DNA of 64,000 bases, from assembly GCF_010500815.1 (NCBI RefSeq), contig NZ_JAAAMG010000007.1, forward strand, positions 62,001 to 126,000. The letters are read 5' to 3'. Positions 16,659 to 25,706 of the stretch are shown here, in pieces. Under the pieces are notes generated by a model that was given only the letters and a program-made list of their open reading frames with translations, ran no database searches and was not told the DNA's origin. The translations under genes were made by a program, and so were the position numbers. Each line of letters begins with the position of its first letter. The first letter of the stretch is position 1. This DNA is from Jiella pacifica. GTDB taxonomy: Bacteria > Pseudomonadota > Alphaproteobacteria > Rhizobiales > Rhizobiaceae.

Positions 16659-17483
16659 ATGAGCGATCTGTTGCGCAAGCCGGCCGGCACCACCGGCAAG
16701 GTCCACGCCATCACGCCGGACAACGCAAAGTCCCCGCTGTCGCCGGACTGGGCCTATGTCGGCTTCTCCCTCTACCGTCTCGCCCCCGGCGACACCGCCG
16801 GCGAGGCGACCGGCGACCGCGAGGCCATTCTCGTTCTTGTCGAAGGTAAGGCGAAGCTCTCGGCGAGCGGCGAAGACTTCGGCGAGATGGGCGAGCGGAT
16901 GGACGTCTTCGAGAAGACGCCGCCCCACTGCCTCTACGTGCCGAACGCCAGCGAATGGTCCGCCACCGCGACGACGGCCTGCACATTGGCCGTCTGCACC
17001 GCGCCGGGCTCCGGCGGCCATAAGGCGGCACGGATCGGCCCGGATGGGATCTCGCTCGCCGACCGGGGCAAGGGAACCAATCTGCGCCACATCAACGCCA
17101 TCGCCATGGAGGAACGCGACGTCGCCGACTCCCTCCTCGTCACGGAGGTGTTCACCCCCGCCGGCCACTGGTCGTCCTATCCGCCCCACCGGCACGACGA
17201 GAACGCCTTCCCGGACATGACCTATCTGGAAGAGACCTATTACCACCGGCTGAACCCGGCGCAGGGTTACGGACACCAGCGGGTGTTCACCGAGGACGGC
17301 ACGCTCGACGAGACCCTCAGCGTCTCCAACCACGACGTGGTGCTGGTGCCGAAGGGGCATCACCCCTGCGCCGCGCCATACGGCTACGAGATGTATTATC
17401 TCAACGTCATGGCCGGCCCCTTGCGCAAATGGCGCTTCAAGAACCATCCCGACCACGACTGGATCGCCAGACGGGACGCCTGA
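16659..17483 (+). CDS. iolB: 5-deoxy-glucuronate isomerase
   Basis: This 274-residue bicupin has the KduI/IolB fold. Metal-binding features are WSSYPPHRHDENAFPDMTYLEE (His pair plus Glu, here split: PPHRHDEN then TYLEE) and NHDVVLVPKGHHPCAAPYGYEMYYLNVMAG, noted for VLVPKGHHPCAAPYGYEMYY. It converts 5-deoxy-glucuronate into 2-deoxy-5-keto-gluconate, the substrate of IolC. AAAGGAG precedes the ATG. It is the last gene of the rightward iol operon in this window; iolA (methylmalonate-semialdehyde dehydrogenase) is not present here. Confidence 0.95.
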   Translation: MSDLLRKPAGTTGKVHAITPDNAKSPLSPDWAYVGFSLYRLAPGDTAGEATGDREAILVLVEGKAKLSASGEDFGEMGERMDVFEKTPPHCLYVPNASEWSATATTACTLAVCTAPGSGGHKAARIGPDGISLADRGKGTNLRHINAIAMEERDVADSLLVTEVFTPAGHWSSYPPHRHDENAFPDMTYLEETYYHRLNPAQGYGHQRVFTEDGTLDETLSVSNHDVVLVPKGHHPCAAPYGYEMYYLNVMAGPLRKWRFKNHPDHDWIARRDA

Positions 17484-17687
17484 CTTTTTCGAAGTCGACG
17501 GCGCCCCCTCCGCTCGACGGAAACCGGATCGGGAAGCGACCGCCATCCGCTCCGGTCCGCCGGGCCAAAATCAAACCGGCCTGCGCGTGAAGGCATCGCT
17601 CGATGGGAAAGCCGGTTGGGCCGAGCGGCGCTTGAGCCTCTTTTGAGCGTGGAGCGACCGACAGGCCGCTCCATTCGCTCCGACGTA

Positions 17688-18173
17688 TTACTGCGGCACG
17701 CCCTTCAATGTCGCATTTTCCGCCTTGACGGTGCCTCCGTCCTTGCTTGCTTCGATGGCAAGGATCCTGCCGAGGCCGGGCACCGTCGAGCCCACTCCGA
17801 CGTGCCAGAGCTCACCCGGCGAGGCGAGATGCGCCTCGTCGCCGAAGACCATCACGATCGAGAAATCCTGCGGCTTCAACGTCCACGGCCGAACTTGCAC
17901 CGGCACCGGCAAGGCCGCGACGTTCGAAGCTTCTCCGTCATCCTCCGGCTTCGACGTCGAGCCGACGGCGATCGGATCGATTTCGACTTTCGCCATCCGC
18001 TCCATCAAAAGCCGGTCGAAATAGCCCGGATACATGTAGGAGATCGCCGTCACCGCCGAAAAGAAGCCCGTCGACAGGACGAAGAGGCACAGCGACAGCG
18101 CCTTGACGACCCGGTCGGACTGATTGGCGGCCTTCAGCTTTTGGGCAGCCGAAACGGACGCGCTTTGACTCAT
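17688..18173 (-). CDS. Membrane-anchored hypothetical protein at the distal end of the flagellar cluster
   Basis: This 161-residue protein has one clear transmembrane span at about residues 24-48 (ALSLCLFVLSTGFFSAVTAI) and a C-terminal soluble part that should be periplasmic. I recognise no catalytic motif. The soluble part (WTLKPQDFSIVMVFGDEAHLASPGELWHVGVG, noted for its GELWHVGVGSTVPGLGRI end) is Val/Gly rich and may be a small beta domain. It shares strand with the flagellar genes but is set apart by the PilZ gene on the other strand. A role in motility is a guess from position only. Confidence 0.7.
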   Translation of the reverse strand: MSQSASVSAAQKLKAANQSDRVVKALSLCLFVLSTGFFSAVTAISYMYPGYFDRLLMERMAKVEIDPIAVGSTSKPEDDGEASNVAALPVPVQVRPWTLKPQDFSIVMVFGDEAHLASPGELWHVGVGSTVPGLGRILAIEASKDGGTVKAENATLKGVPQ

Positions 18174-18352
18174 GATGACGACCTCGATGGGTGGGGACAG
18201 GGCGAAGCGGCATCATGCGGCCTCGACGTCTCCAAACATCGCAGGCCCGGGTTAATCTTTTCTCGATGGGTTCGGACGAAGGCCGCAAGTCAACGAGGCT
18301 GATCTTGTCGCGGTTCAGGGTTTGTTGAAGAGATCGCGCCTAAGGTGTCCCC

Positions 18353-18697
18353 ATGCAGGGGCTTTGCGACCGACAACCCGGTGAGGACGGCCGCCTCGAG
18401 GCGCGGCGGCGCACGAGGCTGCGGCCGGTGAAGCTTGCGGGCCTGTCCCGCAGGTTCCTGGACGATGGCATGCTCTACGACCGTTCGAGGAGCGGCGCGC
18501 GCATCCGCCGTGGTTCCGACCGGCCTCTCCCGCCGCGCTTCTTCGTCCTCGACGAAGTCGAGATGCGGCTGTCGCCGGTGGTGATCGTCTGGCAGGCGGG
18601 CCGCGAGATCGGCGTGCGTTTCGTCGGCGGCGAGATCCAGCCGACGCGGGCCGAGATCCGCCGGCTCACCGGGCGCTACTACGCCTTGCCGGATTGA
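18353..18697 (+). CDS. PilZ-type c-di-GMP-binding small protein
   Basis: This 114-residue protein carries the two-part PilZ signature: an arginine-rich RRRTRLRPVK stretch (RxxxR-like) followed by YDRSRSGARI, which matches DxSxxGA. The rest (VEMRLSPVVIVWQAGREIGVRFVGG) looks like the PilZ beta-barrel strands. It would bind cyclic di-GMP and could tune motility. It is the only rightward gene inside the flagellar region, divergent from the membrane protein at 17688-18173. The spacing leaves about 180 bp for two promoters. PilZ is assigned by motif alone. Confidence 0.65.
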   Translation: MQGLCDRQPGEDGRLEARRRTRLRPVKLAGLSRRFLDDGMLYDRSRSGARIRRGSDRPLPPRFFVLDEVEMRLSPVVIVWQAGREIGVRFVGGEIQPTRAEIRRLTGRYYALPD

Positions 18698-18846
18698 CAT
18701 CGTCGGACGTCGACGTCGACGCCTCCGCCGGCCGAACCGATGCACAGGTGCTCGGCAATCGCTGCGGTGCCGGCGCCGCCTCCGAGCCGAGGGGGTCGCC
18801 TCACATCAACGAGCCGAGGGGCTGACGCGTTCGATCGTTGAGTACA

Positions 18847-19365
18847 TCAGTGGCCGACGCTGCCGATCTTGACGGTCTCGCCGGTGGACTTGCCGCCTCC
18901 GGCATTGCCGCTGCGCGCATCCTTCTTGGCGATGTAGTCGAACTGTTCGACGAGAAGCTCGTGCAACAGTTCCATGCCGAAGCGGGCGTTGACCGCGTCG
19001 CGGATCGAGGTCGTCAGTTCCGTCAGGTCGAACTTCTCGGGACGGTCGAAATCGAAGTTTTCGGTCGAATAGAGCCGGCGGAAGACCTCATCGAGGATGA
19101 ACGGGTCCGGCGGCACCTTCAGCGTGTTCCCGACGTTTCCGTCGATCGTGTAGACGAAGCGGGCGAGGATGTAGCCCTTGATCGTCTCGTTCGAGATCAT
19201 CGGGATGGTGACGCTCTCGGTCGAGCGATAGTCGAGCCCGTCGAAATAGGTCGGATCCTTTTGCGCTTCGGCCTGCGGTGCGGGGGCGAAGACCGATGCC
19301 ATCACGTAGCTCGATCCGAGCGCGACGATGGCCGCCCAGACGCCGATGCCGATGAGCTTGATCAC
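18847..19365 (-). CDS. Single-span membrane protein, distant FliL-like
   Basis: This 172-residue protein has an N-terminal transmembrane span (4-24) and a soluble domain. The layout resembles FliL: an extended strand region (VTIPMISNETIKGYILARFVY, cut to IKGYILARFVYTIDG), a Pro-Asp-Pro-Phe then ILDEVFRRLYS helix, a LTELTTSIRDAVN helix, and a final VEQFDYIAKK. Sequence identity to FliL is not obvious to me, so this is an inference. It ends a run of flagellar genes and is four bases from the FlgN-like gene. It may interact with the stator or basal body. Confidence 0.6.
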   Translation of the reverse strand: MIKLIGIGVWAAIVALGSSYVMASVFAPAPQAEAQKDPTYFDGLDYRSTESVTIPMISNETIKGYILARFVYTIDGNVGNTLKVPPDPFILDEVFRRLYSTENFDFDRPEKFDLTELTTSIRDAVNARFGMELLHELLVEQFDYIAKKDARSGNAGGGKSTGETVKIGSVGH

Positions 19366-19369
19366 CGGA

Positions 19370-19717
19370 TCAGCCCCGGCGAACGACGGCGGTGGTGTAG
19401 GTGCCGTCGGAATCGGCCGCCGCGATGGTCGCCGCGATCACGCCGCCGATCTCGTGGCTTGCCTTGACGTGCAGGCCGAGGATCCGCTGATTTTCCTGCA
19501 GCGCCTTCTGCAAGAGCCGCAGCCGATCTTCGATCCGGCCGTCCCGCTCGTTCTGCCCTGCGAGCGCGCGCGACAGCCGGCTGAGCTCGAGCAGGCAATG
19601 GTTCTTGCGGGTGGTGAGTTCGGCGAGCGGTTCGCTGGTCTTGCCGCGAAGCGTGTCGATTTCCAGGGAAAGGATCGATTCCAGCCGATCCGCCGCCTTT
19701 TCGATTGCCTGATACAT
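19370..19717 (-). CDS. FlgN-like flagellar export chaperone
   Basis: This 115-residue, mostly helical protein lacks Cys clusters or membrane spans. Leucine/heptad-rich helices (AADRLESILSLEIDTLRG, LLELSRLSRALAG, RLRLLQKALQENQRILGLHV) match the coiled-coil look of FlgN/FlgN-like chaperones, which hold FlgK and FlgL before export. The ATG at 19717 is preferred over that at 19726 because AAGGA lies at a proper distance. It is located between flgJ-like and the FliL-like gene on the flagellar strand. The assignment rests on size, helix pattern and context. Confidence 0.6.
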   Translation of the reverse strand: MYQAIEKAADRLESILSLEIDTLRGKTSEPLAELTTRKNHCLLELSRLSRALAGQNERDGRIEDRLRLLQKALQENQRILGLHVKASHEIGGVIAATIAAADSDGTYTTAVVRRG

Positions 19718-19813
19718 CCGAACCATCCTTGTTTGTCGTTATGCCGCCACTCGCATCGAGCGGCTTGGTCGATCATTCGCTTGCGGCAGTGCCGGACGGC
19801 GAGGATCCGCCGT

Positions 19814-20344
19814 TCAGCCGCCTTGCCGCGCGCTGCGATGCGTCGCCGCGAGCGCGGCGCCGTCCTCCGCCCGAAGCCTTGCCATGCTGTCGCCCGCTGC
19901 TGCGCTCGCGCGGCCGTCCACCGGCGCGCCGCCCTTCTTGGCGATCGTGTCGGCGATGCCGATGCCGCCGCCCTTGGCCATCTCGTTGCCGATCTCCTCG
20001 GCCAGCATCGAGCGCCAGATGTCGCCGGCGGTTCCCTTGCCGAAGAATTCCGACTCGCCGCTCGGCAGCATGGATTCGACGAAACTCCTGAGGACGAAGC
20101 CTTCGAACTGCTCGAGCGGCGGCACTTCGCGCGCCTCGTGCTTGACCAGCGGACGGATCGTCGGCACCTCCGCCGCCGCGCTCGCCTTGGTCGGCCCTTG
20201 CGCGTCGCCTGCTGTCGCCAAGGCTGCCGCGAAGCTCTCTGCGGCAGCCGGCGTCCCGGCCGAGCGCACGGTGCGACCGACGGCCTCGGCCTTCGTCGCC
20301 GCAAGGGCGGCAGGCTTGATCGAGAAGTCGTTGGAGATGGTCAT
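19814..20344 (-). CDS. flgJ: Rod-binding protein, FlgJ N-terminal type (CheL)
   Basis: This 176-residue protein contains the rod-binding signature FEGFVLRSFVESMLPSG followed by GTAGDIWRSMLAEEIGNEMA and a glycine-rich GGGIGIAD, as in the N-terminal half of FlgJ. The muramidase half of enterobacterial FlgJ is absent, as is normal in rhizobia, where the gene has also been called cheL. The first 75 residues are low complexity, Ala/Thr rich. It would cap or help assemble the rod in the periplasm. It lies downstream of the FliJ-like gene. Confidence 0.82.
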   Translation of the reverse strand: MTISNDFSIKPAALAATKAEAVGRTVRSAGTPAAAESFAAALATAGDAQGPTKASAAAEVPTIRPLVKHEAREVPPLEQFEGFVLRSFVESMLPSGESEFFGKGTAGDIWRSMLAEEIGNEMAKGGGIGIADTIAKKGGAPVDGRASAAAGDSMARLRAEDGAALAATHRSARQGG

Positions 20345-20403
20345 GGACGCATGCCGTGCCGCTTCGGTTGCCGGGTCGTTGTCCCCGTTCTATTGCGCCC
20401 GGC

Positions 20404-20808
20404 TTATTCGAAGCTTGTTGTACGGGCGAGGAAGGCGTCGATGCTGGCGTCGCGCTGTATCGCCTCGGCCTCGGCATCGGCGAGGCGTCCGGTGCGGTTT
20501 CTCACCTTCTCGAGGCTCTTTTCGACCCGCCGGACCTGCCGCAGGCGTTCTTCGGCCATGCTTTCGGCCTCGGTCAGCTTCGTGCGCTCCGCCTCGTTGC
20601 GCCGAAGGTTGCGGACCTTGGCACCGACGAACAACCCGTGCAGGGCATTGTCGACGCCGAGGCTGGCAAGGATTTCGGCATCGGACTTTTCCAGGTTGAG
20701 GCGCTGCTCGCGCAGCTGGCCGAGGCGCCATTCCTCCAGGAGACGCTTCTGCGCCTGGACCTTGAGGATACGGTTCAGCCGTTTGACCCGGTCGGAGGTC
20801 TCGCTCAT
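20404..20808 (-). CDS. FliJ-like flagellar export coiled-coil protein
   Basis: A 134-residue protein made almost wholly of charged helices: VKRLNRILKVQAQKRLLEEW, then LREQRLNLEKSDAEIL, then EAESMAEERLRQVRRVEKSL. Length, charge and coiled-coil potential fit FliJ, the central stalk protein of the export ATPase, or a general flagellar chaperone. The start overlaps the fliR stop by four bases (ATGA), linking it to the export-gate genes. No fliI is adjacent, and sequence conservation in FliJ is weak, so the name is not assigned. Confidence 0.6.
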   Translation of the reverse strand: MSETSDRVKRLNRILKVQAQKRLLEEWRLGQLREQRLNLEKSDAEILASLGVDNALHGLFVGAKVRNLRRNEAERTKLTEAESMAEERLRQVRRVEKSLEKVRNRTGRLADAEAEAIQRDASIDAFLARTTSFE

Positions 20809-21560
20809 CCGTTGAGCACCCAGTTCTGGAATTCCTGCATGAAGATCGTCATGAAGTCCCCGATCGTATAGCCGAAGAGCACCACCCCGCCGGCCAGGAC
20901 GAAAGGCAGCGAGATGAAGTAGATCGGGATCGCCGGCGTCAGCTTGTTGGCAAGGCCGATGGCGAAATTGACGATGACGGCGTAGAGGATGAACGGGCTG
21001 GAGAGCCGGAGGCAGAGGAGGAAGGCCTCCGACAGGTTGTCGGTGATGGCGATCAGGCTCGCCTGGGCGGTGAAGCCGATCGCGGGAACGATCGCCGAGT
21101 AGGAGGCGACGAGCGCCCGGGCGATCTCGGCGTGAAGGTTGAGCACGAAGATCAGCGTCGTCGCCGTCATGGTGATCAACGTCGTCAGGGCGGCGGAGCT
21201 TTCGTTGTCCTCGATCGACGGACCGAGCGCCTGGCCCATGCCGATCAGGTTGGCGACGAGGTGGCCGGCAAAGCTCAGGGCGAGCATGAAGATGCGGCCG
21301 AGCATGCCGATCACGAATCCGACCAGCGACTCGGAGAAGATCAGCCGCAGACGCTGCGCGTCGTCGCCGGCCACGACCAGCGGCTGGACGATGGGAAGCA
21401 GCCCCGGGGCGAGCGCCAGCGCCACGGCGAAGGACAGGAACAGCCGGACCTGGACCGGGATGCGCGCCGAGGACACTCCCGGCATCACCATGAGGCACGT
21501 TCCGATCCTGCAGAAGATCAGGAACAGCGACAGGGCGACGTCGGGAAGCGCGCCGATCAC
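20805..21560 (-). CDS. fliR: Flagellar export gate protein FliR
   Basis: This integral membrane protein of 251 residues starts at GTG 21560, which overlaps the flhA stop (GTGA); a much longer upstream open frame lies inside flhA and is spurious. Hydrophobic spans include [41 protein letters not shown] (20 residues), an [14 protein letters not shown] loop typical of FliR, and [18 protein letters not shown]. FliR forms the export gate core with FliP and FliQ. It is translationally coupled to flhA and to the FliJ-like gene. Confidence 0.88.
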   Translation of the reverse strand: MIGALPDVALSLFLIFCRIGTCLMVMPGVSSARIPVQVRLFLSFAVALALAPGLLPIVQPLVVAGDDAQRLRLIFSESLVGFVIGMLGRIFMLALSFAGHLVANLIGMGQALGPSIEDNESSAALTTLITMTATTLIFVLNLHAEIARALVASYSAIVPAIGFTAQASLIAITDNLSEAFLLCLRLSSPFILYAVIVNFAIGLANKLTPAIPIYFISLPFVLAGGVVLFGYTIGDFMTIFMQEFQNWVLNG

Positions 21561-23668
21561 GAAATCGAACCGATGGGGCGGATGTCGACACCGCGGGCAA
21601 TCTCGACATGGCTGAGGACCGGCAGGGTGACGAAGATCCGCTCGATCATCATCCGGACGTAGGGCCGCGCATCGGGCGCCGAGACGAGCACGAAGGATTC
21701 GCCCTGATCCATCTTGGCCCGGATCGCCTTGGTCGCCTCGCCGGCGAACTGTTCGACCAGACGCGGGTCGATGTCGAACTCGACGACGTCGCCCTTGGCG
21801 TCGCGCTTCAGCGCCTGGTGGAAGGCGAGATCCCACTGGTTGCCGAGTCTGAGCACCGAGAGCTTGCCGTTGTGCAGGAGATCGCCGCAGATCTGCTGGG
21901 CCATGCGCATTCTGACATGCTCGACGATCTGCTCGGACCGTCGCACATGCGGCGCGATCTCGGCGATGGCTTCGAGAATGAGGTTGAGATTGCGGATCGA
22001 GACACGCTCGGCGAGCAGCAGCTTCAGCGCCGCCTGCAGGCCCGAATAGGACATGTGGGTCGGAATGATCTCGTCGATCAGCCGCTTGTACTCGCTGTCG
22101 AGCCGGTCGAGCAGCACCCGCATGTCCTTGTAGGAAAGCAGCTGCGCAAGGTTGTTGCGGATGACCTCGGACAGATGGGTGAGGACGATCGAGAGCGTGT
22201 CGATCGGCTCGAAACCCTGGCGCTTCAATTCCCCGGTGAAACTCTCCGAGACCCATGCGGCGCGCATGCCGAAGGCCGGTTCCTTGGTGATGTCATGCGG
22301 GATGTCCGGGCCAGGCGCGTCGCCGAGAACGATCATCATTTCGCCGAGACGCAGCGGTTGCGAAGCGACGGTCGTGCCGTGAATCTTGATCTGGTAGGAT
22401 TTCGGATCGATCGTCAGGTCGTCCGACAGCTTGATTTCCGGGACGACGAAGCCGTAGCGGGCGGCGAAGCGCTTGCGCATCTTCTGGACCCGGCGTGCCA
22501 TCTCCTCGCGCTTGGCCAACATGTGGGCCGAGGTCTGCTTGCCGAGCACCAGCTCGATCTCGACCATCTTGAGCGACTCCTTGACGGAGTCCTTCTCCGC
22601 ATCGGCGCTGAGCTTGTCCTGGGCGGCCTTCTCCGCGACGACGGCCGCCTCTTCTTCGCGGCGCTGCTTCGGAACGGTCCAGGCGACGAAGGCCATGGCC
22701 GCGGCTGTGGCGATGAAGGGAAGGAAGGGCAGGCCCGGGAGCAGCGCAAGGAGGGCCATGAGCGCCGCAGCGACCATCAGGGCGCGGGGATAATGCCCGA
22801 GCTGGTTGAGGACGGCCGTCTGCGCGGCACCGCGGGTTCCGCCCTTCGAGACGAGAAGGCCGGCGGCCAGAGAGACGATCAGCGCCGGGATCTGCGAGAC
22901 GAGGCCGTCGCCGACCGACAGCTTGGTGAAGACGTCGGCCGCCGCGCCCACGTCCATGCCGTAACGGGTCACGCCGATGACGATACCGCCGAAGATGTTG
23001 ACGGCGGTGATGATCAGCCCGGCGATCGCGTCGCCGCGGACGAATTTCGAGGCGCCATCCATCGAACCGAAGAACGAGCTCTCCTCCTCCAGCTCCTTGC
23101 GGCGGCGCTGGGATTCCTTCTCGTCGATGAGACCCGCCGAAAGATCGGCGTCGATCGCCATCTGCTTGCCGGGGATGGCGTCGAGGGTGAACCTGGCGCC
23201 GACCTCGGCGATACGCGTCGCGCCCTTGGTGATGACGAGGAAGTTGACGATGATCAGGATGAGGAAGACGATGATGCCGATGAAGAAGTCGCCGCCCATG
23301 ACGAACTGCGAGAAGCCGCCGATGACGTGACCGGCGGCGTTCACGCCCTCGTGGCCCTGCGACAGGATCACCCGCGTCGTCGCGATGTTGAGCGACAGGC
23401 GCAGCATCGTCGCCAGGAGGAGGACGGTTGGAAAGGCGGAGAATTCCAGCGGCTTCTGGATCCACAGCGCGACCATGAGGATCAGGATCGAAAGGGCGAT
23501 CGAGAAGGCCAGGCCGATGTCGATGAGGATCGCCGGAATCGGCACGAACAGGATGGTCAGGACCGTCACCACCGCGATCGCAAAGCCGATCTCGCGGTTG
23601 CCGGACCTCCTGTCGTCCCTTGCTTTCTGAGCGCTGGAAATACCGGGCTTCAGAATGTCGACGGCCAT
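21557..23668 (-). CDS. flhA: Flagellar biosynthesis protein FlhA
   Basis: This 703-residue protein is the normal length for FlhA. The N-terminal half has about eight membrane spans with the family hallmark [15 protein letters not shown], the FHIPEP-type loop [20 protein letters not shown] and the [20 protein letters not shown] segment. The C-terminal half (from about 340) is the cytosolic docking platform for chaperone-substrate complexes. It forms the nonameric export gate ring. A hairpin terminator lies between fliQ and flhA, so flhA-fliR-fliJ-like probably have their own promoter. Confidence 0.95.
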   Translation of the reverse strand: MAVDILKPGISSAQKARDDRRSGNREIGFAIAVVTVLTILFVPIPAILIDIGLAFSIALSILILMVALWIQKPLEFSAFPTVLLLATMLRLSLNIATTRVILSQGHEGVNAAGHVIGGFSQFVMGGDFFIGIIVFLILIIVNFLVITKGATRIAEVGARFTLDAIPGKQMAIDADLSAGLIDEKESQRRRKELEEESSFFGSMDGASKFVRGDAIAGLIITAVNIFGGIVIGVTRYGMDVGAAADVFTKLSVGDGLVSQIPALIVSLAAGLLVSKGGTRGAAQTAVLNQLGHYPRALMVAAALMALLALLPGLPFLPFIATAAAMAFVAWTVPKQRREEEAAVVAEKAAQDKLSADAEKDSVKESLKMVEIELVLGKQTSAHMLAKREEMARRVQKMRKRFAARYGFVVPEIKLSDDLTIDPKSYQIKIHGTTVASQPLRLGEMMIVLGDAPGPDIPHDITKEPAFGMRAAWVSESFTGELKRQGFEPIDTLSIVLTHLSEVIRNNLAQLLSYKDMRVLLDRLDSEYKRLIDEIIPTHMSYSGLQAALKLLLAERVSIRNLNLILEAIAEIAPHVRRSEQIVEHVRMRMAQQICGDLLHNGKLSVLRLGNQWDLAFHQALKRDAKGDVVEFDIDPRLVEQFAGEATKAIRAKMDQGESFVLVSAPDARPYVRMMIERIFVTLPVLSHVEIARGVDIRPIGSIS

Positions 23669-23780
23669 GAACCAACCTCATCTGCGGTCTTCGGCGACGG
23701 ACGCGTCGGGCCGTACGCCGGACTTGGTCGTCGCAGATCAAGGTTGCTTCAGGCTGATTTGGTCTGGCCGCGCGCCGGCC

Positions 23781-23815
23781 AAAGAAAAGGCCCGCCGGAT
23801 CGGGTCCGACGGGCC
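23781..23815 (-). terminator. Rho-independent terminator after fliQ
   Basis: On the minus strand GGCCCGTCGGA and TCCGGCGGGCC form an 11-bp stem with one G-T pair and a five-base loop, followed by CCTTTTCTTTGG-like T-rich sequence. It is 40 bp past the fliQ stop and before flhA. Confidence 0.75.
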
Positions 23816-23856
23816 ATGAAATTTGCGGTCAGGCAGGTCTCGGGGTCTGCGGAAGG

Positions 23857-24129
23857 TCAGCGATCGAAGCCGGACTCGATTCGCGAATAGGATTCCTGGG
23901 TAAAGGCGTAGACCTGCGCCCCGGTGAAGGACGCCGTCAGCGCGATGACGACGAAGATCGCGAGGATCTTCGGCACGAAGGTGAGGGTCACCTCCTGGAT
24001 CTGGGTGAGCGCCTGAAACAGCGCGATGACCACGCCGACGACCATGGCTGCGGCGACCGCCGGTCCACAGCCTGCGACGATCGTCCAGACGGCCGATTGG
24101 ACGATCTCGATGGCTTCCGCTTCGTTCAT
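23857..24129 (-). CDS. fliQ: Flagellar export gate protein FliQ
   Basis: This 90-residue protein has two membrane hairpin helices: GCGPAVAAAMVVGVVIALFQ and the stretch from ILAIFVVIALTASFTGAQVY. Between them lies the conserved polar segment ALTQIQEVTLTFVPKI, the FliQ hallmark. It builds the export gate with FliP and FliR. It starts three bases from the flgD stop, so flgD-fliQ are co-transcribed, and is closed by the hairpin at 23781-23815. Confidence 0.92.
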   Translation of the reverse strand: MNEAEAIEIVQSAVWTIVAGCGPAVAAAMVVGVVIALFQALTQIQEVTLTFVPKILAIFVVIALTASFTGAQVYAFTQESYSRIESGFDR

Positions 24130-24131
24130 GG

Positions 24132-24530
24132 CTACTCGACCTTCGTGCCCGACTGGAGCAGGACGGTAGCACCGCTCGCGGTCACAGCTTCGATACCGGA
24201 ACGGCTGGCCCGGACCGCCGCGACGATACCGGTGGTCGAGCCGTCGGCGGAGGTGATCTTCCGGCCGATCAGCGAATCCGCCTGGGTCAGCGCCGAAACC
24301 GCCATCATCGAATCCAGCTTCGTATTCGTGTGGATCTGCTGTTCGACCGAGGAGAAGTTGGCGAGCTGGCCCATGTACTCGGCGGAGTCGGTCGGATTGA
24401 GCGGGTCCTGGTTCGACATCTGCGCGACGAGAAGCTTCAGGAACGCGTCGTAGTCGAGCGACGCGGTCTTGGCCGCGGTGCTGCTCGACTGCGACGTCGA
24501 AGCAGCGGAAGAGACGGCGTCGACGCTCAT
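24132..24530 (-). CDS. flgD: Hook-capping scaffold protein FlgD
   Basis: This short FlgD of 132 residues has the diagnostic core DYDAFLKLLVAQMSNQDPLN followed by PTDSAEYMGQLANFSSVEQQ, i.e. the N-terminal FlgD domain that guides hook subunit assembly. The enterobacterial C-terminal Ig-like/Tudor domain is reduced to a short tail, which is usual in Rhizobiales. It is encoded one base after flbT and three bases before fliQ. Confidence 0.92.
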   Translation of the reverse strand: MSVDAVSSAASTSQSSSTAAKTASLDYDAFLKLLVAQMSNQDPLNPTDSAEYMGQLANFSSVEQQIHTNTKLDSMMAVSALTQADSLIGRKITSADGSTTGIVAAVRASRSGIEAVTASGATVLLQSGTKVE

Positions 24531-24531
24531 C

Positions 24532-24984
24532 TCAGGCTCCCGCGGCGAGGCGTAGCGGCGGTTCGAACTTCGCCACCGTGCTGCCGGCGTCCGAGAACTC
24601 GCCGAGGATCTGATCCTCGAGCGGGATCATCGAGCGGACGCGCTTCAGCGCTTCGAAGTTCCGGCCGCGGCCGATCAGATCCTCGACCTCGAGCAGACCG
24701 TCGATGATGTCGCGGTTGCTGTAGGTCTTCAGCATCGCCGGATGGGCCTTGCCGAAGAGCACCATGGCCGCTTCCGAACTGTTGGGATCCATCAGCATCA
24801 TCTGGACGATGAAGTAGAGCTGCCGCATCGGCGTCTTCGCCTGCTCGGCCTGCATGACGTGGCTCTCCAGAAGGAAGGTCACGTCGTTGAGGAATTCCAG
24901 GGTCGTCTTCCGATCGACCTTGAGGACGGCGCCGTTGACGAAGATTCGCTCGCCGGCCCGCAGAGAAATGCGCAGGATTGCCAT
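24532..24984 (-). CDS. flbT: Flagellin mRNA regulator FlbT
   Basis: This 150-residue protein begins ILRISLRAGERIFVNGAVLK, a clear FlbT signature, with RQLYFIVQMMLMDP in the middle. FlbT in Caulobacter and Brucella controls flagellin synthesis by acting on flagellin mRNA, in opposition to or together with FlaF. The start at 24984 was chosen because it begins the conserved domain; a longer in-frame leader exists but overlaps flaF. It follows flaF by two bases. Confidence 0.93.
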   Translation of the reverse strand: MAILRISLRAGERIFVNGAVLKVDRKTTLEFLNDVTFLLESHVMQAEQAKTPMRQLYFIVQMMLMDPNSSEAAMVLFGKAHPAMLKTYSNRDIIDGLLEVEDLIGRGRNFEALKRVRSMIPLEDQILGEFSDAGSTVAKFEPPLRLAAGA

Positions 24985-24986
24985 GA

Positions 24987-25334
24987 TCAATTCAGTCCGT
25001 TGCGGATCAGAGTGGTGATTTCGATGATGCCTTGGAAATTGCTCGACCGACCGAGACGGATCGCTTCGGCCTCCCGCATGATCCACAGTCCGATCGAGAT
25101 GAGTTCGGCGCGGAGGTTTTCGGGCAGGCCGTTTTCGGCGCTGGAGAGGTCCTCGACGAGGATCGCCCAGAGACTTCTGGTCATGTAGATCGCCTCGATC
25201 GCATCTCGGGATCGCGGCCCGTTCTTCTCTGCGCGCTTCAACAGGTCGATCGAATGGTCGAGCGCCTGGCGTTCGCGTTCGCGTGCGTTGATCTCGACAT
25301 CCTCGGAGATTTCCGCATAGGAGAACTGGTACAT
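24987..25334 (-). CDS. flaF: Flagellar biosynthesis regulator FlaF
   Basis: This 115-residue helical protein starts MYQFSYAEISEDV and includes ALDHSIDLLKRAE and TRSLWAILVEDLS, standard FlaF features. FlaF is needed for flagellin secretion or translation together with FlbT. Its stop is two bases from the flbT start. A 372-bp leader separates it from flgL, so flaF may head its own transcript. Confidence 0.93.
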   Translation of the reverse strand: MYQFSYAEISEDVEINARERERQALDHSIDLLKRAEKNGPRSRDAIEAIYMTRSLWAILVEDLSSAENGLPENLRAELISIGLWIMREAEAIRLGRSSNFQGIIEITTLIRNGLN

Positions 25335-25706
25335 TCCTACCCCTTGATCCTACCCGTTGAACGGCCGGCAGCCGACGTTCGGGCTTGGTGAACTCAATGA
25401 TTGTTTGCGCTGGGCCGCCTCGGCGCCCCAACTCGATCGTCGGTCTTCGCCCCGCTCAATAGAGCGCGCCGGCGAAAATCCTGGCATCGCCGGGCCGGGC
25501 GACGGCGCGGCTGATGGCCGAGGAGCCCATGTCGCGGCCGGCTCGCCGCTCCGGCCCATGGCCGCCGCGAAGCCGGTCCTGGCCGACGGAATCGAACGTC
25601 GCGCCGATCCGGGCCGAAACGACTGGCGGCAAGCGTGGCTTTCGCCCGTCCGCCCCGTCTCTCGTGTGCGGTGCTGATCCTGCAGTCGCCATCGGTGCAC
25701 CCAAGC
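25335..25706. other. Intergenic region between flgL and flaF, no gene seen
   Basis: This 372-bp segment has only frames without homology or good ribosome sites. It is as GC-rich as its neighbours and has no clear CtrA box or terminator hairpin. It probably holds the promoter and leader of the flaF-flbT-flgD-fliQ unit. Confidence 0.5.
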
